DNA of 36,544 nt from Syntrophorhabdales bacterium (lineage in GTDB: Bacteria; Desulfobacterota; Syntrophorhabdia; Syntrophorhabdales; Syntrophorhabdaceae), in contig JAGPMK010000021.1 of NCBI GenBank assembly GCA_018052995.1, positions 1-36,544 on the forward strand, written 5' to 3'. Below are positions 22,810 through 31,356 of the stretch, piece after piece (positions within the stretch are counted from its first letter, which is position 1; each line of letters starts with the position of its first letter). The notes beneath the pieces were generated by a model. It was given only the letters and a program-made list of their open reading frames with translations. It did not search any database and had not been told where the DNA came from. A program made the translations under genes and the position numbers.

Positions 22810-25500
22810 TTATCGTGGTGTCATCTGTTTAAGTATGGCCTCTAACTTTTTCAGTTCCTCACCATAGCCTGCCCAGTTGCCCTGTCTTTGCATTTCTTTT
22901 GCCTTTTCAAATATCCTCATAGCCTCTTTTGATAGTTCCGAGAGGTCTTTTTTCTTTATAACCTCATCCCTTGAAGAATCGAGGGATGAGGTTGATGCTT
23001 TTTTTGCCCCAAAGAGTCTGTTTAGACAGTGCTCGAGATTTTCTTCCATCACCACCTCATTTTCATAGGCAACTATGACACGCCTTAATTCAGGCAGCCC
23101 TCCCTTATCCTCTGCGGCAAGATATAGAGGCTGGATATACAGAAGGGACGACTCAATAGGGATTATGAGCAATCTACCCCTTATCACCTGCGAGCCCCTT
23201 TGACCCCACAGTGTAAGTTGCTGGGATATATAGGAATCCTGGTCAATCCTTGCATCTATCTGTCTTGGCCCAAATATCAATCTGTCTCTGGGGAATGTGT
23301 AGACCACAAGCCCTCCGTAGTTTTCGCCATCACAACGGGCAGCTAGCCATGCTGCCAGGTTATCCCTTTTTGCAGGTGTATATGGCATAAGAAGGACATA
23401 TTCCTCTTTTTTCTCCTCCGGCAGTTTCATTATCAGGTAATAGGGTTCGATCTTTTTATCGCTGTGCATAGGTATCTCCCAGAGGTCTTCCTTATTGTAG
23501 AAAACCTTGGGGTCTTCCATATGATATGTGCCATACATAGCTGCCTGGACATTAAACAGATCCCTCGGGAAACGGATATGTTCCTTTAAATCTATAGGCA
23601 TCTCATCTATTGTTTTGAACATGTTTGGGAATATATTCCTATATACATCTATGACAGGGTCTTTTGTTTTTGTTATGTAAAAATTCACGGTTCCATTATA
23701 GGCATCTACCAGTACCTTTACAGAATTACGCATGTAATTGACCCTGTTTTTCAGGGGTTTTGAATAGGGCAGCACGGATGAAACAGTATAGGCATCAACA
23801 ATCCAGAATAGCCTCCCTTCCTTTGATATAACTATATATGGGTCAGAATCAAGTGTTAAAAATGGCACAATCCTTTGTATTCTGTCTGTTATGTATCTAT
23901 TAAATATTATCCTGCTTTCTGGGGTGATCTCAGAGGACAGAACAATCTTTGCGGTTTTGAAGAAGAACGAGAATAAGGTCTTTTTAAAAAATGAATCAAG
24001 CCTTACACCCCCTGTGCCCTTGTATGATGTGTATGCATTGCCTTCTGAGGTTGGGTAGCTGAATTCAGGTATCTTGGTTCTGGTAATGACATAATCATGT
24101 GTCATCTCACCATAGTATATCTCAGGCTGTGTTATCCTCAGATCAACAAGGGATGATGGCGGGATATCCTTTATGATGAACTCAGGAAGCCCCTCTCGGC
24201 TAATCCTGTTTACATAACTCATTGCAATTCCAATACCATGGGTGAAGACAAATTTTTCATTTATCCACGATTTACTGGGTAGGTCCCCGTATGAGAGCTC
24301 CCTTGCAGAAAGCATTACCTGCTGGTATTTATTATTTATCATGTATCTGTCATCATCGATGCTGTTGAATTTGTAATACGTCCTTATCTGCTGGAGCTGG
24401 GCAAAGGTTTTATAGAGGGGCGCCTCATCCCACAACCTTATATTATTGATGGTTGTCTGGTTCTTTTGAATATCAGCAGGCGTAAGATTATATGACACAT
24501 CAAAGGGTCGAACACTAACGTCCTGGAGGTCATATCCAAGCCTTGTCATCTTTATATGATGTTCAATAAAGGGTTTTTCCATGGCAAGCTCATTAGGAGA
24601 GACCCAGAGGTTCTGAAGCAATGCAGGGTATATGGCAAAACCAGCAATGTATATAAAAATAAGGCCGCCAATGGAGTATATTATTAGCTTTATCCTTCCT
24701 CTCATCAGCAATACAACAAAAACTACAGAGGCTACGACAGTTGATACGATAAGTATGCGGAGGGCAATGAGCCTGCCGTATATATCAGCATAGCCAGCAC
24801 CAAAGATAACGCCATGTTGGCTATAGAGCAGATCAAATTTATCGAGGTAAAATCCAAAGGCAACCTTTAGGAGAAATAACCCGCCAAGAAAGGCCATGTG
24901 CCTCTTTGCATGTTCACCTATATAGAGCTTGCTATGGTTAAACATAAGCGAGCCCCTGAGGATATAGGCTGCTGCCACAAGGCATAGAGACATAAAAAGG
25001 ATAAACCCTGCAAGGCTGTTTATAATCTCCAGCATAGGTAGCCTAAACAGATAAAAGCCAATATCCTTATTTAGAACTGGGTCGCTTATACCTGTATGGA
25101 CAGCATTATAAAAGATAAGAGCCTGATTCCATACCTTTGTGCCCCATAGGGATGTTATTACCCCAAGCACAAGGGATATAATTAAGCCCATTACCTTGAA
25201 AAATTTATTAAGATTATGAAGATTTGCAGTGAGTCTTGTAGCCCCAAACAGCATAATGTCTATGGTAGGAAGAGGCGTTTTCATTGTAAACATTATATTT
25301 AAAAAGAGCCATATAAAACATATAGCACCAAATATAAGACCAACTATAAACTGAGCAAACACAATGATCTTAAATGTATCTGTGTATCCAGTCTCATTAA
25401 AAAATAGCCACTCTACATAAAGACTTATTAATTGCGAAAAAAACATCAAAAATATTATGATAGCGGCAATCAGTATAATCTTGCTGTATCTTTGAATCAT
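22810..25500 (-). CDS. UPF0182 family large membrane protein
   Basis: 896 aa. Seven or so transmembrane helices occupy the first 300 residues (e.g. IILIAAIIIFLMFFSQLISL), followed by a long soluble region with the family's conserved segments: NLWVSPNELAMEKPFIEHHIKMTR, DEAPLYKTFAQLQQIRTYYKF, GIGIAMSYVNRI, ARLDQDSY-like (ARIDQDSYISQQLTLW) and GRLLIIPIESSLLYIQPLYL. The function is unknown; members are widespread in Actinobacteria, Cyanobacteria and Desulfobacterota. It ends in a charged coiled-coil tail (KKKDLSELSKEAMRIFEKAKE). It is monocistronic and convergent with the SemiSWEET gene. Confidence 0.93.
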   Translation of the reverse strand: MIQRYSKIILIAAIIIFLMFFSQLISLYVEWLFFNETGYTDTFKIIVFAQFIVGLIFGAICFIWLFLNIMFTMKTPLPTIDIMLFGATRLTANLHNLNKFFKVMGLIISLVLGVITSLWGTKVWNQALIFYNAVHTGISDPVLNKDIGFYLFRLPMLEIINSLAGFILFMSLCLVAAAYILRGSLMFNHSKLYIGEHAKRHMAFLGGLFLLKVAFGFYLDKFDLLYSQHGVIFGAGYADIYGRLIALRILIVSTVVASVVFVVLLMRGRIKLIIYSIGGLIFIYIAGFAIYPALLQNLWVSPNELAMEKPFIEHHIKMTRLGYDLQDVSVRPFDVSYNLTPADIQKNQTTINNIRLWDEAPLYKTFAQLQQIRTYYKFNSIDDDRYMINNKYQQVMLSARELSYGDLPSKSWINEKFVFTHGIGIAMSYVNRISREGLPEFIIKDIPPSSLVDLRITQPEIYYGEMTHDYVITRTKIPEFSYPTSEGNAYTSYKGTGGVRLDSFFKKTLFSFFFKTAKIVLSSEITPESRIIFNRYITDRIQRIVPFLTLDSDPYIVISKEGRLFWIVDAYTVSSVLPYSKPLKNRVNYMRNSVKVLVDAYNGTVNFYITKTKDPVIDVYRNIFPNMFKTIDEMPIDLKEHIRFPRDLFNVQAAMYGTYHMEDPKVFYNKEDLWEIPMHSDKKIEPYYLIMKLPEEKKEEYVLLMPYTPAKRDNLAAWLAARCDGENYGGLVVYTFPRDRLIFGPRQIDARIDQDSYISQQLTLWGQRGSQVIRGRLLIIPIESSLLYIQPLYLAAEDKGGLPELRRVIVAYENEVVMEENLEHCLNRLFGAKKASTSSLDSSRDEVIKKKDLSELSKEAMRIFEKAKEMQRQGNWAGYGEELKKLEAILKQMTPR

Positions 25501-25865
25501 GATAACCTTTTCAATTTAATAGCGTTTAAGATAAGACATTATAGTTAGAGATATGTTTTAAGTCAAGCTAAATAAGGGAGGCGTATCCATGGGAACTAAA
25601 AAAGCCATACCAATGAAAGGAAATAGATAAAGATAATTTCATTGTAATCTGGATGAGGGTCTCTAATCCTCACTGGACGTTGTGACACGCTGGAAAGCCT
25701 TGCAAGGTGGCTTGAAGATAAGGGATACGTGTTTGTCATACTCTTCAATTAGACAAAACCAACATATTTTGGAGAGCATTATACTTGCTATAATTGATCT
25801 GAAAATATACAATACCCTTAATATACCAAGGCATTTTTTTAAAAAACTGAGGAGGGTGTTGTATA
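25501..25865. other. Intergenic region with possible gene remnant
   Basis: About 365 bp between two divergent genes. A 13-codon frame, MGTKKAIPMKGNR (25589-25630), has an excellent ribosome-binding site (GGGAGG at 25576-25581). Near 25680-25752 another short plus frame reads GRCDTLESLARWLEDKGY and then a stop. The two pieces are out of register with stops between them, so a decayed small gene or a leader peptide are both possible. No convincing full gene is present. Confidence 0.4.
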
Positions 25866-27770
25866 ATGGAAGATAACAGGATTTCATATCATGAGTCAGT
25901 CCGTAAGGTATATGAGAGGATTAAAAAAGACAATATGGATAACATCTGGGATAGGTATGAGGCTCAGGGCATGGGAGGAAACCCTGACCAGAGGTGCCCC
26001 TTTTGTCAGGGTGGTGTTCGCTGTGACCTCTGTTCTAATGGTCCCTGTAGGGCAGATGTGGCAAAAAATAAAAGGGGTGTATGTAGTATAACAGGCGATG
26101 GGATGGCAATGAGGATGATGCTGCTTAGAAATGTCCTTGGTGCATCCACATATCACTATCATGCAGAACAGACCATTAAGACATTGAGGGCTGTAGCAGA
26201 TGGAAGGTCCCCATTTAAGGTCAAAGATCCTGATAAACTCATGGCTCTGGCTATCCGGTTCAATATACCTGATTTTCTTCCAGAGGATGAGGTTATACTT
26301 GCGCTCTGCAACCACTTTGAGGCAGATTTTAACAGGAGATATGATGAGCCAAGCCATATTGTCCTGACCCTTGCCCCAAAGGAAAGGATAGCAAGATGGA
26401 AGGAGCTCGGGATATTTCCTGGGGGCATCCACGGCGAGATGATGTTTGCCACAAGCTCATGTCTTACAAATGTGGATGGCTATTATAAAAGCCTTGCCTT
26501 AAAGGCAATGAGGCTCTCCATAGCCATGGCCTATCAGAGTCAGATTATAAATGAATACTGTCAAGATATACTCTTCGGGACACCTAGGCCCCATAAGATA
26601 AGATGTAACCTTGGTGTCCTTGACCCTGATTATGTAAATATTTTACCAAATGGGCACGAGCCCTTTTTAGGGTTTGCCATGGTTGAGCTGGCAAGAAGAC
26701 CTCAGTGGCAGGATAAGGCAAAGGCTGTTGGTGCAAAAGGTTTAAGGATTATTGCAAATATTGAAACAGGTCAGGAGATGATCCAACGTTGGGAGACAGA
26801 TGATGTATTCTATGGTTATACAGGAAACTGGATCATGCAGGAGGCAGTGCTCGCAAGTGGCTGCATTGATTTATTTGCCTGCGATATGAATTGCTCCATG
26901 CCTGTTGACCCCATTTATGCAGAAAGGTATAGATTCAAGCTTATTCCTGTAAGCCAGCTTATTGCCTTTGAGGGTATAAATGAGAGGCTCGATTATATCC
27001 CAGAGGAGGCAGAAAAACAGGCTAGCCAACTTATTGATATGGCGATAGAGAATTTTAAGGAAAGAAGGCAGCATGTAGAGCCGGTGACAGGATTGCCAGT
27101 AAATGAGGCAATAGTTGGCTTCTCTACAGAGAGTATATTTGGTGTCATGGGGGGCACCATTGAGCCACTTTTGAAGGCAATAGCAGGGGGTAACATAAAA
27201 GGCGTAGCAGGGCTCGTATCATGCACATCTCTTAGGGATTCAGGGCAGGATTGCCACACTGTTAATATAGCAAGGGAGCTGATTAAAAGAGATATTCTTG
27301 TCCTTTCAATGGGTTGCGGAAATGCAGCACTGCAGGTTGCAGGTTTATGCAGATTAGAGGCAGGGGAGCTTGCAGGCAGTGGTTTGAGGGCAGTATGTGA
27401 ACTTCTTAAGATTCCGCCTGTCTTGAGTTACGGAACATGCACAGATACAGGAAGACTCGCTGATTTCCTCGCTGCATTAGCCACATTACTCGGCGATATC
27501 CCGGTGAGTGAACTGCCTGTGGCCGCTGTTGCGCCGGAATATATGGAACAGAAGGCAACTATAGATGCCATATTTGCCCTAGCATTTGGTCTTTATACAT
27601 ATGTCAATCCAGTTCCCACAGTAACAGGGGCGCCTAATCTTGTAAGACTTCTTACAGAAGACCTTGAGGGTATAACAGGCGGAAAAATGAATGTGGAAAG
27701 GGATCCAGTAAGGGCAGTGGATGGAATAATGGAACATATAGAGGCGAAAAGAAAGAGGCTTGGGATATAA
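25866..27770 (+). CDS. cooS: CooS family protein with altered C-cluster (CODH-like, hybrid-cluster type)
   Basis: 634 aa, full length for the catalytic subunit of Ni-Fe carbon monoxide dehydrogenases. The N-terminal cysteines for the D and B clusters are present (CPFCQGGVRC and LCSNGPCR; C44, C47, C53, C56, C61, C73). Of the C-cluster ligands, H264 (NGHEP), C343 (MNCSMP), C453 (LVSCTS), C484 (MGCGN) and C525 (YGTCTD) are kept. The position of the sixth, Cys295 of C. hydrogenoformans CODH-II (in GICCTGNE), is Glu300 in NIETGQE. The characterised CooS-V of that organism, which also lacks a canonical cysteine, carries an iron-sulfur-oxo hybrid cluster, has no CO dehydrogenase activity and slowly turns over hydroxylamine. 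No acsB, cooC, cooF or hydrogenase gene adjoins it. GGAGGG precedes the ATG. True CO oxidation is therefore doubtful. Confidence 0.92.
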   Translation: MEDNRISYHESVRKVYERIKKDNMDNIWDRYEAQGMGGNPDQRCPFCQGGVRCDLCSNGPCRADVAKNKRGVCSITGDGMAMRMMLLRNVLGASTYHYHAEQTIKTLRAVADGRSPFKVKDPDKLMALAIRFNIPDFLPEDEVILALCNHFEADFNRRYDEPSHIVLTLAPKERIARWKELGIFPGGIHGEMMFATSSCLTNVDGYYKSLALKAMRLSIAMAYQSQIINEYCQDILFGTPRPHKIRCNLGVLDPDYVNILPNGHEPFLGFAMVELARRPQWQDKAKAVGAKGLRIIANIETGQEMIQRWETDDVFYGYTGNWIMQEAVLASGCIDLFACDMNCSMPVDPIYAERYRFKLIPVSQLIAFEGINERLDYIPEEAEKQASQLIDMAIENFKERRQHVEPVTGLPVNEAIVGFSTESIFGVMGGTIEPLLKAIAGGNIKGVAGLVSCTSLRDSGQDCHTVNIARELIKRDILVLSMGCGNAALQVAGLCRLEAGELAGSGLRAVCELLKIPPVLSYGTCTDTGRLADFLAALATLLGDIPVSELPVAAVAPEYMEQKATIDAIFALAFGLYTYVNPVPTVTGAPNLVRLLTEDLEGITGGKMNVERDPVRAVDGIMEHIEAKRKRLGI

Positions 27771-28154
27771 GAAACAATAGCAGGAGAATACAGGAGAATA
27801 ATAGTATGAGGCTAAATAGTCAGTATTAGATAATTAAAAGGTGAAAGGATGTAAGATATAAATATGGGCAGGTTTTATGACAAAGGGCTTTTTTTGAGGC
27901 TGAATCATTCTATAGATTTCTTTCAACGCAGATATCTTATTTCTTCCTTTTGCGGTGTCCCCTGATTGCCTCATTATTGAAACTGACTCTGCGTACCTTT
28001 TTATTGATTATTTCGAATCACTAGGTATAATTCAGACGGGGAAATGAGGTTCAATTACACCATGAGACAAATTAACCGTTGAATAATGTTTGACATGGCG
28101 GTATTCATAGTATAGTATACCTACAAATTTAGTGTTCTTATTTTTTTATTTTCC
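27771..28154. other. Intergenic region before dedA
   Basis: 384 bp without a convincing gene. It has a 10-bp tandem duplication (CAGGAGAATA at 27781-27800) just after cooS and, at its right end, the promoter described at 28090-28118. Confidence 0.6.
28090..28118 (+). promoter_or_regulatory. Sigma-70 promoter of the DedA gene
   Basis: TTGACA (28090-28095, perfect -35), 17-bp spacer, TAGTAT (28113-28118). It points to the DedA-family gene at 28155 with a leader of about 30 bases. Confidence 0.75.
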
Positions 28155-28796
28155 ATGGAACTAATTATACATCTTATAGATTTCATACTGAATGTAGATA
28201 AATATCTTAGCGTTTTAATACAGCAATATGGTTTTTGGACCTATTTAATATTGTTCATCATTATTTTTTGCGAAACAGGCCTGGTGGTAACACCAATTTT
28301 GCCTGGAGACTCACTACTCTTTGCAGCAGGAGCTTTTGCTGCAAAAGGCGATCTTAGTGTGTTGTGGTTATTTGTATTCCTCTCAATAGCCGCTATAGTT
28401 GGTGATACTGTAAATTACTGGATCGGTTTTTATGTGGGGCCCATGATATTTCATAAAGAAAATGTGCGTTTTTTAAATAAAAAACACCTTGCTCGTACCC
28501 ATGAGTTCTATGAAAGGTATGGTGGGAAAACCATTATTATTGCACGCTTTATCCCGATTATAAGAACCTTTGCCCCTTTTGTTGCAGGCATAGGAAGTAT
28601 GACATATTGGCGATTCATAAGTTACAACGTTATTGGTGGTATTGCATGGATAGCAGCTTTTATCTTTGCAGGTGCCTATTTTGGAAATTTGCCTCTTGTG
28701 AAGAATAACTTTAGTTTTGTAATCTTTGCTATAATCTTTATTTCCATTCTGCCAGGTATTATAGAATTTTTGAGACATCGTTATAGGGCCGGTTAA
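28155..28796 (+). CDS. DedA family membrane protein
   Basis: 213 aa SNARE-associated/DedA protein with four or more membrane segments. Conserved stretches are [38 protein letters not shown], and the re-entrant motif [23 protein letters not shown] with its essential arginines. Members of the family recycle lipid carriers (undecaprenyl phosphate or phosphatidylethanolamine flippase activity) and support proton-motive-force-dependent physiology. The ATG has no obvious Shine-Dalgarno. Confidence 0.93.
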   Translation: MELIIHLIDFILNVDKYLSVLIQQYGFWTYLILFIIIFCETGLVVTPILPGDSLLFAAGAFAAKGDLSVLWLFVFLSIAAIVGDTVNYWIGFYVGPMIFHKENVRFLNKKHLARTHEFYERYGGKTIIIARFIPIIRTFAPFVAGIGSMTYWRFISYNVIGGIAWIAAFIFAGAYFGNLPLVKNNFSFVIFAIIFISILPGIIEFLRHRYRAG

Positions 28797-28870
28797 CCCA
28801 ACTTCATGGTCAAAAAAATATTTGTGTGTATAATTGCATAGGTGCATGACATTAAGAGAAGATAGCCAAT

Positions 28871-29836
28871 ATGATTGAAAATGCCTATGTAAGTTTTTTT
28901 GATGTCCTTGGCTTCACCTCCAGCTTTTTATCAGGAAAGCTCTCTAAAAGGTATGACAGCCTTATTGAGATGACCAATACGATACATGACCCTGATGTGA
29001 CAATATTCCTCATGTCTGACAGTATCGTATGTGTCTCAATGGATTTTAAAAAACTTTTAGACACAGCTAAGGAATTCTATACATGGGGCATCCTCAATGA
29101 TTTTTGGCTCAGAGGGGCTATAACACAGGGAAGTGTAACGCAGTATGAGAAGCGAGCTATTACAGGGCAGAACAGATTTATTCTCCCTTTTCTTGGTGAT
29201 GGTTACCTGCGTGCCTACACCCTTGAGACCACCCTCAACATATCCGGTGTAGTTTTGGACCAGATGTTCTTCCAAGCAGGCGAGGGTAATCCGAACCTCC
29301 AAAAAGGAATAGATTATACGGAGTATGAGGAGTATCTGCCAAAGATGGGCTATGAAGGCAAAAAGAGACTCCTTCTGCCTAAGGCAGATTCTTTACGCCA
29401 GGTTGTTGACACCATGTATTTCGCAGAGATGCTTGAGTCGCATGTTGAGGATGTTGACAAGTATATCAACACCTTTTGCTTTTATATTCAACATCTTCTC
29501 GAACGGGCAGGCACGGAAAATCTTATCGCCTTTGTGAAGAAAATGATGAGAGAATTTGAGTTTCAGGCTGGCCGCATACTGATACCTACCAAAATTGTAA
29601 CGATATTTATCGCAATGATCCAGGGTCTATTCAATCGATACCGTTCTGAGGGCATCCATCGATGCGACCCAGGACAGCTTGAGTTTCTTGTTGGCAATAT
29701 CATATCGGTCTTGAAACAACAAGGATATCTCTCTGCTTTTGTGGATACCCTTCTCGATTTCGACAAAAAAAGACAAACCTCTCTCTATAAAGAAGTTAAC
29801 AATCTTAGCCGTCTGAGTGGGAACAAGGAAGGATAA
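28871..29836 (+). CDS. Divergent class III cyclase-fold protein of unknown function
   Basis: 321 aa, not a recognised named protein. The first ~140 residues follow the layout of class III nucleotidyl cyclases: FFDVLGFTSSF (D11), like the FADIVGFT strand, then FLMSDSIVCVS (D50) at the position of the second metal Asp, 39 residues later. RGAITQGSV (81-89) aligns with RIGIHTGPV, and GDGYLRAYTLET (109-120) with the GDTVNLAARLE segment. The Asn and Arg of that last motif, needed by canonical adenylyl cyclases, are Leu and Thr here. The remaining ~180 residues are mostly helical with no clear domain. Proteins with DxLGF, SDSIV and RGAI motifs are widespread and uncharacterised. No effector is adjacent. 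A diverged nucleotide-binding sensor or unusual cyclase are both possible. Confidence 0.7.
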   Translation: MIENAYVSFFDVLGFTSSFLSGKLSKRYDSLIEMTNTIHDPDVTIFLMSDSIVCVSMDFKKLLDTAKEFYTWGILNDFWLRGAITQGSVTQYEKRAITGQNRFILPFLGDGYLRAYTLETTLNISGVVLDQMFFQAGEGNPNLQKGIDYTEYEEYLPKMGYEGKKRLLLPKADSLRQVVDTMYFAEMLESHVEDVDKYINTFCFYIQHLLERAGTENLIAFVKKMMREFEFQAGRILIPTKIVTIFIAMIQGLFNRYRSEGIHRCDPGQLEFLVGNIISVLKQQGYLSAFVDTLLDFDKKRQTSLYKEVNNLSRLSGNKEG

Positions 29837-29848
29837 GAGAATAATTTC

Positions 29849-29929
29849 TCATTGACATCCATATTTAAAACCTAATCCCTGTTCAAATCCTTTTCTTGCC
29901 TTTTTCCTCTGTTTTGTGTTTACTTTCAT
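29849..29929 (-). CDS. Possible 26-aa small basic protein
   Basis: A 26-codon frame on the minus strand, ATG 29929 to TGA at 29849-29851, beginning MKVNTKQRKKARKGFEQGLG and ending FKYGCQ. An AGGAG ribosome-binding site lies a few bases upstream, inside a long hairpin (29930-29992). The peptide is strongly basic at the N-terminus. I recognise no family. Evidence is limited to a good start context, so it may not be translated. Confidence 0.35.
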   Translation of the reverse strand: MKVNTKQRKKARKGFEQGLGFKYGCQ

Positions 29930-29992
29930 TGTGGCTCCTTTCTTTATATAAAATTTGGGTTTGCGTGGATTATCCCACGCAAGGGAGCCACA
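29930..29992 (-). promoter_or_regulatory. Nested hairpin that would sequester a ribosome-binding site
   Basis: On the minus strand TGTGGCTCC (29992-29984) pairs with GGAGCCACA (29938-29930), and inside it TTGCGTGG pairs with CCACGCAA (29982-29961). The right outer arm contains the GGAG just before the ATG at 29929. A -10-like TATACT lies upstream at 30019-30014. This is the layout of a translation-controlling leader; a mobile-element-end palindrome is the alternative. Confidence 0.5.
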
Positions 29993-30138
29993 CTTCAAGT
30001 TTCAACTAAAAATAGTATAACCTCCAACATACCATAACAGGATAAAAAAAAGTCTAGAATTTCACATGATTCACAAGCCATATTTTTGAGAGAGAGGTTC
30101 TTTGCCTTAGGCTGATGTTACGAAAAGATGGTTTTCTT

Positions 30139-31341
30139 TCAGCGTATGTCTTTAGCCTCAGACCCAGTCGATAGTGCCTTTTTCTGATAGAGCATATTCC
30201 CTAATGTCATAACGAGAATGGTGATGAAGATGGTCTGTGTTACAACGCCCACATTCATAAAAGGCAGTAACATAGCGGAGGGGATACTAAAAAAGAGGAG
30301 GATTGTAATCAGCCCCCGCGGGGCAAAAAAGACAAGGGGCGTGATTGGCGTACGCAGAACGGTTATAAAAAATAATGCACGGAGCAAGAAGATGGATATG
30401 GAAATCGCCAGCGAGCAGAGAAGATTGCCAAGACTCAGAAGGTCAGATAGGCTGGTGTAAAATCCGAAAAGGATGAAAAAGAAAGACCTGACCACAAAGG
30501 TCAATTCAGCCACGATGTTTTTGAAAGAGTCCAATTCCACGTTGAATTCTTCGAAGTCAATCATCCGAATAAAATATTTGTTTCTAAAGAGCTGATTGTT
30601 ATTCATAACCAGACCGAAGATGAAAACAACGAGCAGTGATGGCAAGTGGATCAGCTTGGCCAGCGCATAAACCAGAATGATAACCGTCATAATGATGACA
30701 TACTTTACATGAAGGTTGATCTTATGCAGCATTAAGGCCAGCCCTGTGCTGAGCACAATTGAGGCCAAGATCGTCATAATGAATTCAGCAGCAAACCGGG
30801 CAATACCAAAACCCAGCGAGCCGCTGCTTAACAGGATAAAATCGAATAAGAGGATGCCGATGATGTCCGAGATTGAGCTCTCATAAACGATAAACTCCCT
30901 GTTTGCTGGATCCAGATTGGATGCGGAAGGAATGGCTACCGCACTACTGATAATCGCCAGCGGGATGATATTGATGACCGCCATTTTTAGGTTATAGTCA
31001 AGAAAATTGGCGAGTATATAGGAAAAGATTCCGATAAATAAGACAAATGGCACAATTGCAGAGGAGATAGAACCGATGATCAGAGAGAGTTTGTCTCGAC
31101 GGATGGTCAGATCAAGGCTGCCTTCTAAGACGATAAGGATGAGCCCTAATGTCCCCATGATGGGTAGCATCCGAGACATGTCAGGGATAGTGAAATCGAA
31201 AAAGGCAGTTGCTGACTGAATGAATATGCCGGTTATAATTAAAAGCAGGACCCCTGGAATTTTGGAATATCTGGAGGTAATGTCGAACAGATAGGCAATC
31301 AGGATAATGATGCAAAAGGCAATCAATACATAATAGGTCAT
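30139..31341 (-). CDS. CPA-type cation:proton antiporter
   Basis: 400 aa, about 11-12 transmembrane helices over nearly the whole length (Na+/H+ exchanger, CPA1/NhaP- or KefB-like). The core has SAVAIPSASNLDPANREFIVYESSISDIIGILLFDF, where the ND ion-binding motif of NhaP appears as SD. No cytoplasmic RCK domain is fused to it. It lies 15 bp downstream of a TrkA-type gene in a potassium module, so it may be a K+ or Na+/H+ antiporter gated by that protein. Ion specificity is not evident from the sequence. Confidence 0.88.
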   Translation of the reverse strand: MTYYVLIAFCIIILIAYLFDITSRYSKIPGVLLLIITGIFIQSATAFFDFTIPDMSRMLPIMGTLGLILIVLEGSLDLTIRRDKLSLIIGSISSAIVPFVLFIGIFSYILANFLDYNLKMAVINIIPLAIISSAVAIPSASNLDPANREFIVYESSISDIIGILLFDFILLSSGSLGFGIARFAAEFIMTILASIVLSTGLALMLHKINLHVKYVIIMTVIILVYALAKLIHLPSLLVVFIFGLVMNNNQLFRNKYFIRMIDFEEFNVELDSFKNIVAELTFVVRSFFFILFGFYTSLSDLLSLGNLLCSLAISISIFLLRALFFITVLRTPITPLVFFAPRGLITILLFFSIPSAMLLPFMNVGVVTQTIFITILVMTLGNMLYQKKALSTGSEAKDIR

Positions 31342-31356
31342 AAAGGTATCCTGTCT

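Noticed and set aside
25896-26432. 178-codon minus-strand open frame inside the CooS-like gene
   Set aside because: Antisense to the B/D-cluster cysteine region, which is clearly coding; no recognisable motifs.
27781-27800. Two tandem copies of CAGGAGAATA after cooS, considered as a repeat array or CRISPR
   Set aside because: Only two copies, no spacers and no cas genes; a small local duplication.
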